From Sulfurimonas sp. (GTDB lineage: Bacteria > Campylobacterota > Campylobacteria > Campylobacterales > Sulfurimonadaceae): a stretch of 6,274 bases of DNA. Numbering within the stretch: the first letter of the stretch is position 1; the number at the start of each line of letters is the position of its first letter. The DNA is taken from positions 1 to 6,274 of the forward strand of contig JAUSKV010000164.1 in NCBI GenBank assembly GCA_030646745.1, given 5' to 3'. Shown here piece after piece: positions 1 through 3,809 of this stretch. The notes below the pieces were generated by a model. That model was not told where the DNA came from, did no database searches, and was given only the letters and a program-made list of their open reading frames with translations. A program made the position numbers and the translations under genes.

Positions 1-1
1 C

Positions 2-208
2 GGACTTTTTGTACCGGAACTGAATCACTGCGAAGTAATAAATAAAAATGATAAGATAGGAACCATTGTAAATCCACTTGATGGCGCAATTTTGGAGACT
101 ATCTATGCACCGAGCGGTGGAATTTTATTTACACTCAGAGAGTATCCAATTGTATATGAGGGTTCACTCTTAGCGAGAATATTTGGAAATAATGATGAAA
201 AAAATTGA
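2..208 (+). CDS. C-terminal end of a succinylglutamate desuccinylase/aspartoacylase-family (M14-like) protein, 5' partial
   Basis: This is the last 68 codons of a gene that begins before the window; the frame is open from base 2 to the TGA at 206-208. The peptide starts GLFVPELNHCEV and holds the beta-rich C-terminal domain of the AstE/AspA group: a GLFVP turn, an IGTIVNPLDG turn, an IYAPSGGIL turn and a YEGSLLARI end. It aligns without gaps through most of its length with the tail of the next gene (GIFIP, IGKIVHAIEG, IVAPCNGVI), so the two are tandem paralogues. The catalytic zinc domain lies outside the window, so activity cannot be judged. Family members hydrolyse N-acyl or amide bonds of amino acids or peptides. 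The end overlaps the next gene by 14 bases, which suggests one operon and coupled translation. Confidence 0.75.
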   Translation, partial: GLFVPELNHCEVINKNDKIGTIVNPLDGAILETIYAPSGGILFTLREYPIVYEGSLLARIFGNNDEKN

Positions 209-1130
209 AATATTAAGAATAAATTCACTCAATCGTGCACCTCTCATAGTTGAGGGGTATCTCTTTGAAGGAAGCAATCCTGATGCCCCAACCGTTGCGG
301 TTGTGGGAGCGATGGAGGGGAAGACGATTTTGCCCCTCTACACAGCTTCAAAATTGGTTGATTTTTTGAAAAATAGCATAAGCGACTCTAAAAATATACT
401 CGGGAATATTCTTGTAATTCCCTCCATCAATCACTATGCACTCAACATAAATGAGAGATTTTGGCCATTAGATAAGACAAATCTTAACACCATGTTTCCG
501 GGATACGCCGAGGGTGAAACCACGCAAAGAATAGCAAAAAAATTGTTTGATGCAATCAGCGGTTACACCCATGGAATTATTTTGGAGAATAGAGAAGACC
601 TCTCTACATGTTTTCCCTATGTAAGGCTCTTTCAATCGGGGTATGAAGATATAGAAAATGCTAAAAAATTCGGTTATAAAATAGTGCATCATAAGGAATT
701 AAGACCCACAGATACCGTCTCTTTGCAATACAATTGGCAACTCTGGGGAACAAAAGCATACTCTGTCATGTGCCCGAATGAGACGCAGATTGATATGAAC
801 GGCTCCCATGAAGTTTTAGAGGGGATTATCAGTTTTTTAAGCAAAAACAAGATTATAAAATACAAAGTTCTCAACGGATTTGAATCAACAGTTGTAACAA
901 AAGAGGATATTGAGATTGTGAAAACTCCAAAGAGCGGTATTTTTATCCCGACAAAACAGATAGGCTCGCATGTTATAAAAGATGAGACAATAGGCAAGAT
1001 TGTCCATGCGATTGAGGGTGAAGTGATTCATAAAATAGTAGCCCCATGCAACGGCGTAATCGCATGCCACTATAAAAACGGTTTAATCTTTGAAAATGCA
1101 GTCTCTTTTAGAATAATTAAGAGTGGGTGA
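195..1130 (+). CDS. Succinylglutamate desuccinylase/aspartoacylase-family protein with degenerate zinc site
   Basis: A protein of 311 residues, a usual length for the family, with no signal peptide, so probably cytoplasmic. The fold markers are in order: AVVGAMEGK (35-43), NILVIPSIN (71-79), LNTMFPG (97-103), YTHGIILEN (124-132), a possible catalytic-Glu segment PNETQ (194-198), and the C-terminal beta domain from about 248. In active members the first zinc motif is HGxE and the third ligand is the His of a DLH motif. Here they read EGKT (Glu41, Thr44) and ILE (Glu131), and the substrate arginine of LNR is Thr99. By family knowledge this should abolish normal zinc hydrolase activity; a regulatory partner for the upstream paralogue is one possibility. 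ATG codons lie at 192 and 195. The second is preferred because GGA at 185-187 is then 7 bases away; a TTG at 183 would leave no room for that site. The gene overlaps the previous one by 14 bases and the convergent regulator by 61. Confidence 0.8.
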   Translation: MKKIEILRINSLNRAPLIVEGYLFEGSNPDAPTVAVVGAMEGKTILPLYTASKLVDFLKNSISDSKNILGNILVIPSINHYALNINERFWPLDKTNLNTMFPGYAEGETTQRIAKKLFDAISGYTHGIILENREDLSTCFPYVRLFQSGYEDIENAKKFGYKIVHHKELRPTDTVSLQYNWQLWGTKAYSVMCPNETQIDMNGSHEVLEGIISFLSKNKIIKYKVLNGFESTVVTKEDIEIVKTPKSGIFIPTKQIGSHVIKDETIGKIVHAIEGEVIHKIVAPCNGVIACHYKNGLIFENAVSFRIIKSG

Positions 1131-1459
1131 ACTCCGCTTTCATAAAAACTTTGTAACTCTTCGGCATTTATGCCGGTAGGTTTAGGGGGGTTGCAAGGGA
1201 TGATTTCTGCTTGTATTGATTCAAAAAATTTAGTAATCGGCACATCCAAAACTTTAGAAATCTTCGCTACATGCACGATATTAAAATGATGATTATTTTT
1301 TCGTATCTCAGCTCTGCCTAAATACGCTCCACTGCTCATTCCTATCTCCAAGGCAAGTTGTATCTGTGAAAAACCTTTAAGTTCACGATATTTTTTGACA
1401 TTAGCAGATACTGTGTCAAGTACCTCTTGTGAATAAATATCTAACTCATTTTCAATCAA
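1070..1459 (-). CDS. XRE-family helix-turn-helix transcriptional regulator
   Basis: A protein of 129 residues. A five-helix HTH_3/Cro-cI DNA-binding domain spans about 17-80: helix 1 VSANVKKYRELKG, helix 2 SQIQLALEIG (31-40), recognition helix around SSGAYLGRAEIRKN (42-55), then HFNIVHVAKISKVLDVPITKFFE, which closes the domain. The remaining 50 residues match no motif I recognise and may serve dimerisation. I chose the TTG at 1459-1457 because AGGA (1469-1466) sits 6 bases before it. The frame is open further upstream to a TTG at 1516, but that start has no comparable site and would place a predicted promoter and operator inside the gene. No ATG occurs before the HTH. It is probably a repressor of its own gene, judging from twin 14-bp sites around its promoter, and may also control the divergent lipoprotein gene. 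Its last 20 codons run antisense to the end of the M14-like gene. Confidence 0.8.
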   Translation of the reverse strand: MIENELDIYSQEVLDTVSANVKKYRELKGFSQIQLALEIGMSSGAYLGRAEIRKNNHHFNIVHVAKISKVLDVPITKFFESIQAEIIPCNPPKPTGINAEELQSFYESGVHPLLIILKETAFSKIKPFL

Positions 1460-1465
1460 ACTATT

Positions 1466-1469
1466 TCCT
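1466..1469 (-). promoter_or_regulatory. Ribosome-binding site of the XRE regulator
   Basis: AGGA on the minus strand, 6 bases before the TTG at 1459-1457. It decides the start of a gene that has no ATG near its N-terminus. It directly abuts the promoter-proximal 14-bp repeat, so protein bound there as DNA would also cover the template for this site. Confidence 0.6.
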
Positions 1470-1483
1470 AACGATATATATGT
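1470..1483 (-). repeat. Putative operator, proximal copy of 14-bp direct repeat
   Basis: ACATATATATCGTT on the minus strand, identical to the copy at 1515-1528 and in the same orientation. It overlaps the predicted transcription start of the XRE gene and touches its ribosome-binding site. Binding by the XRE protein is inferred from position only. Confidence 0.55.
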
Positions 1484-1487
1484 CCAA

Positions 1488-1516
1488 ATCTTAGTAGATA
1501 TGCAAAAAAGTCTCAA
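1488..1516 (-). promoter_or_regulatory. Predicted sigma-70 promoter of the XRE regulator
   Basis: On the minus strand TTGAGA (1516-1511) is followed after 17 bases by TAAGAT (1493-1488). These match the -35 and -10 consensus at 5 and 4 of 6 positions, with ideal spacing. Transcription would start near 1481, about 22 bases before the TTG start. The -35 box overlaps the distal 14-bp repeat and the start site overlaps the proximal one, an arrangement typical of autorepression. No experimental support is visible and the region is AT-rich, so chance matches are possible. Confidence 0.45.
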
Positions 1517-1528
1517 CGATATATATGT
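1515..1528 (-). repeat. Putative operator, distal copy of 14-bp direct repeat
   Basis: Second perfect copy of ACATATATATCGTT, exactly 45 bp upstream of the first. It overlaps the predicted -35 box of the XRE gene. It also lies in the spacer shared with the divergent lipoprotein gene, about 100 bases before that GTG start, so it could influence both directions. Confidence 0.55.
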
Positions 1529-1619
1529 ATAGTTACACTTAATAAATTACATAAACTAATTTTTATTGTTAAAGTTTGTATTAATACTGGTTTGGATACT
1601 GTGTTTGATTAACAAAAAT

Positions 1620-1624
1620 AAGGA
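1620..1624 (+). promoter_or_regulatory. Ribosome-binding site of the lipoprotein gene
   Basis: AAGGA, 6 bases before the GTG at 1631-1633. It supports the non-ATG start, which gives a complete signal peptide. No convincing -35/-10 pair was found for this gene in the AT-rich spacer 1529-1619. Confidence 0.65.
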
Positions 1625-1630
1625 TGACAT

Positions 1631-2341
1631 GTGAGAAATATAAAATATATAGGAATGGGGTTGGCAATTGCGTTAATCTTAGGTTTTAGTGGATGTGGTG
1701 ACAGTGGCTCTTCTTCTGCCAATGTTCCTTCGAGTGACTCTACATCAAAATTTGATAGAGCGACCCTGATTAATCTTGGTGATTTAACAGATTATAATTT
1801 GATTACAAATGATAGCGGTACTTCAAATTTAAAACGCTCAGTCACAACTGATGGTAATAGTGGAAACTCCAATGAAAAGAACAATATTGCTTTGAAACTT
1901 ACAAATAACACTGCTAATTCAATAAAAAATTCTTTGTTAAATTTAAAGCAATCAAATGGCAAAAAAAGTTTACTAGCAAGAGCAGTTACCCAAAATGGTG
2001 ATATAAAAACTGTGGATGAAGTGGAAAATGGCAATATATCTGGAGACAAAACATTACATCTTGATGTAAATATTGTAACTGGTGCACTAAGCGGCTCAAT
2101 TATATATAATAATTATAAAAACTCAGAAAGTAACTCTTGTAGTGCAAATGAAACGACAAGTATGGTTGGTGTTTGGAATGTAACTGGAACTATGGATTTA
2201 GTAACATTCCAAACAGTTATTCTAAATCTAAGTACTAATGCAAACATATACATTGATGAAATGATAATTAAAAGTGGTATGACTATGACGATAGCTTATA
2301 ATCGCACAAGTTTATTTGAAGAAGATGCAATAACTACTTGA
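1631..2341 (+). CDS. Putative lipoprotein, N-terminal part up to an in-frame TGA
   Basis: The GTG start gives MRNIKYIGMG, a hydrophobic stretch to about residue 19, and a lipobox FSGC with Cys22 as the predicted lipid-bearing residue (signal peptidase II). The mature protein should be anchored in an envelope membrane facing the periplasm or outside. After Cys22 comes a Ser/Gly-rich linker (23-39), then an Asn/Thr/Ser-rich, probably beta-rich body with two further cysteines at most. I recognise no family. Translation stops at the TGA 2339-2341 after 236 residues, but the same frame stays open to 2686, so this is probably the front of a 350-residue protein broken by a nonsense change. GC content is visibly lower than in the flanking genes (sampled lines 22-25% against about 40%), a hint of transfer. 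It is divergent from the XRE regulator. Confidence 0.65.
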   Translation: MRNIKYIGMGLAIALILGFSGCGDSGSSSANVPSSDSTSKFDRATLINLGDLTDYNLITNDSGTSNLKRSVTTDGNSGNSNEKNNIALKLTNNTANSIKNSLLNLKQSNGKKSLLARAVTQNGDIKTVDEVENGNISGDKTLHLDVNIVTGALSGSIIYNNYKNSESNSCSANETTSMVGVWNVTGTMDLVTFQTVILNLSTNANIYIDEMIIKSGMTMTIAYNRTSLFEEDAITT

Positions 2342-2362
2342 ACCTTTGAAGCGACAAAAGGT
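2342..2362 (+). other. Small hairpin directly after the in-frame TGA
   Basis: ACCTTT (2342-2347) pairs perfectly with AAAGGT (2357-2362) around a 9-base loop, starting at the base right after the TGA. It is short and only partly GC, so it may be accidental. It is listed because stem-loops just 3' of a stop can favour readthrough. Confidence 0.3.
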
Positions 2363-2687
2363 AATGAAGAAGCGGGATATAAAAATTTTCAAGAAAGAAG
2401 TTATTCATACAATGGATATGAATATAGCTATCCTATAAGTGGAAATTTATATATATTTACAAATGAACTAAATGGGTATTTTTCGGTTGATGCATCATAC
2501 GACCATAGTTTAACACCAACAAAGAAAGACATTTGTAAAATTTATACATATAGTGGAAAAGAACACTATATTGGTAAAGACAAAAGTACATTAGAATGGG
2601 TAATTACATCAACAAATAATTATAAAATAGATATTGACAGAAATAATGATGGTGTGATTGATAAAAGTTTTACGGGAGTAGAATAAA

Positions 2688-2725
2688 TTTTCTCGTTCTG
2701 CCATCTCTGAGCTAGAACACATGCC
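2688..2725. repeat. REP-like palindromic unit, copy 1 (degenerate)
   Basis: TTTTCTCGTTC (2688-2698) opens the unit. GTTCT (2695-2699) pairs with AGAAC (2714-2718) around a loop of 14 bases, and an ATGCC follows at 2721-2725. The same order (T-run, CTCGTTC, hairpin, ATGCC) occurs in copy 2. The stem is poor, so this copy seems decayed. It lies just after the end of the lipoprotein gene. Confidence 0.45.
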
Positions 2726-2747
2726 CAAACAAAATTTATAAACATTT

Positions 2748-2783
2748 TTTTCTCGTTCCATCCTCTCCCGAGGTGGAATGCCG
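2748..2783. repeat. REP-like palindromic unit, copy 2
   Basis: TTTTCTCGTTC (2748-2758) is identical to copy 1 and exactly 60 bp from it. It leads into a firm hairpin: TTCCA (2756-2760) with TGGAA (2774-2778) and CCTC (2762-2765) with GAGG (2770-2773), one bulged T and a TCCC loop, followed by TGCCG. From memory, CTCGTTCC-hairpin-GGAATGCC elements are abundant dispersed repeats in many environmental bacteria. The place between two convergent genes is typical of REP/BIME sequences, which RAYT-type Y1 transposases mobilise. It is not a standard terminator, because the T-run lies before the stem on the plus strand and becomes an A-run on the minus strand. Confidence 0.55.
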
Positions 2784-2829
2784 ACCTAAGGCTAAGGCGA
2801 TACTTCCTATTAAAGTTTGTGGAGAAATT

Positions 2830-3807
2830 TTACCACTGCGTTTGAATCTGCATCTGGCTTTGAGACTGAGATTGAGCTTGCATTTGGCTTTTTTGTATCT
2901 CTTGTGGTGGTTTTATAGGCTCTTCTCTTTTAACATCCACCATAACAGACAGATAACTACCTCCACTGCTTTGTACTACCCCTTTGAGCGGTGCGATATC
3001 TGCGTAATCTCGTCCTTCGCCCAAAAGTATATGCTGTCCGCTGGGAATAATATTATTTGTCGGGTCAAACTCAGCCCATCCTACATTTGGAATATAGACC
3101 GCAAACCACGCATGTGAAGCATCCACCCCAAAAAACTTCTCTTGTCCCTCGGGAGGAAGAGTTTCGATGTATCCACTCATGTATTTTGCAGGTAAACCGA
3201 TGGAGCGAAGTGCAGAAATAGCCAATTGTGCAAAATCTTGGCATACACCCTTTTTTGCCTTAAATATCTTCTCGACCGGTGTTGTCACATCGCTAAAGCC
3301 TGAGAGAAACTCAAAATCATGAAATATGCGTCCCATAAACTCGTTTGCAGCCTCAAACATGTCTCTCTCTTTATGAAAAGATTCGAGTGCATAGTGCTGA
3401 ATTGCTTTTGAGTTTGTAGGGATGAGTTCCGATTCAAAAAGAAACTGTTTTGCATCTAAATCTTCAATATTAAATTTCGATAATCTCTCCAAGGCTTGGG
3501 CATAGGTGATGCCGCTATTTTTTAGCCTGTGATTGTTCGCTTGTATTAATTCCCCAAAAACTTCTACTCTTGATTTGCCCGTAACGGCGAGTGATTGATG
3601 CGGTTCTCGGATGAGAAGATGCTTGTTTGAATTTCCAAACATGTCAATAAATGCATGCGACTCATAGACACTCGGTTCAATCTCCATAGAGAAATCAAGC
3701 AGCTTTTGATGCGGCAGCTCTTTTGGCTTGAGCCTTGTTATGTTATGGCTGAATGTAACCATGCTTTGGTAATGAAAGACCGTTTTGTGGTATATGTTAT
3801 AAATCAT
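2830..3807 (-). CDS. Transglutaminase-like family protein
   Basis: A protein of 325 residues without signal peptide or membrane segment, so cytoplasmic. The N-terminal part (about 1-85, beginning MIYNIYHKTVFHY) is the beta-sandwich domain usual in bacterial transglutaminase-like proteins. The papain-like core has the full triad: Cys189 in KKGVCQDFAQL, His232 in DASHAWFAVY, Asp248 in WAEFDPTNN. Members act on amide bonds of glutamine or peptides, as thiol proteases or transamidases. The real substrate of this branch is unknown. After about residue 290 comes a tail in which Gln alternates with Ser, Met, Ala, Ile and Thr (about 305-325, SQMQAQSQSQSQ and on), not part of the domain. It starts only 2 bases after the stop of the ATP-grasp/alpha-E gene and is surely co-transcribed and probably translationally coupled; its ribosome-binding sequence (GATGAG) lies inside that gene. 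In many genomes these genes go together, sometimes with the Anbu proteasome-like peptidase. Confidence 0.88.
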   Translation of the reverse strand: MIYNIYHKTVFHYQSMVTFSHNITRLKPKELPHQKLLDFSMEIEPSVYESHAFIDMFGNSNKHLLIREPHQSLAVTGKSRVEVFGELIQANNHRLKNSGITYAQALERLSKFNIEDLDAKQFLFESELIPTNSKAIQHYALESFHKERDMFEAANEFMGRIFHDFEFLSGFSDVTTPVEKIFKAKKGVCQDFAQLAISALRSIGLPAKYMSGYIETLPPEGQEKFFGVDASHAWFAVYIPNVGWAEFDPTNNIIPSGQHILLGEGRDYADIAPLKGVVQSSGGSYLSVMVDVKREEPIKPPQEIQKSQMQAQSQSQSQMQIQTQW

Positions 3808-3809
3808 AA

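Larger units (their letters stand above)
1631..2686 (+). pseudogene. Full extent of the interrupted lipoprotein gene
   Basis: Beyond the TGA at 2339-2341 the frame continues for 114 sense codons to a TAA at 2684-2686, with no other stop in a very AT-rich sequence, which is most unlikely by chance. No ATG or well-placed GTG/TTG restarts this frame, so the 3' part is not an independent gene. The continuation begins TFEATKGNEEAG and has the same Asn/Thr/Tyr-rich beta style as the front part. It ends with DRNNDGVID (codons 2636-2662), a calcium-binding loop pattern as in EF-hand or dockerin loops. TGA is one transition away from TGG, so ITT-W-TFEA would restore the protein. Alternatives are a sequencing error, programmed readthrough, or (unlikely) selenocysteine. 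Confidence 0.6.

Noticed and set aside
468..1070. Open frames on the minus strand inside the M14-like gene (468-692, 689-997, 885-1070)
   Set aside because: They are antisense to a clear protein-family gene, have no family features and no good ribosome-binding sites.
1460..1516. Longer version of the XRE regulator starting at the TTG at 1516
   Set aside because: The extra 19 residues would overlap the predicted promoter and a 14-bp repeat. The TTG at 1459 has AGGA at ideal spacing and the longer start does not.
1529..1619. Sigma-70 promoter for the lipoprotein gene
   Set aside because: Several weak -10-like and -35-like pieces exist (for example GATACT at 1595-1600), but none pair at 16-18 bases.
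1792..2049. Minus-strand open frame of 85 codons within the lipoprotein gene
   Set aside because: It is a shadow of the plus-strand gene, which has a signal peptide, lipobox and ribosome-binding site.
2339..2341. TGA read as tryptophan through a different genetic code
   Set aside because: TGA ends both M14-like genes (206-208, 1128-1130) and TGG is used for Trp in the neighbouring proteins, so the standard bacterial code applies.
2748..2783. Rho-independent terminator for the lipoprotein gene or the transglutaminase operon
   Set aside because: The T-run is on the wrong side of the stem on the plus strand and becomes an A-run on the minus strand. A repeat element explains the shared leader better.
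2781..2798. Short CTAAGG tandem after the second REP-like unit
   Set aside because: There are only two imperfect neighbouring copies, too little to call a repeat array or binding site.
2773..3117. Plus-strand open frame of 114 codons across the transglutaminase 3' end
   Set aside because: Its Leu/Arg-rich start is the complement of the Gln-rich tail of the real gene. It lies antisense to a conserved catalytic domain.
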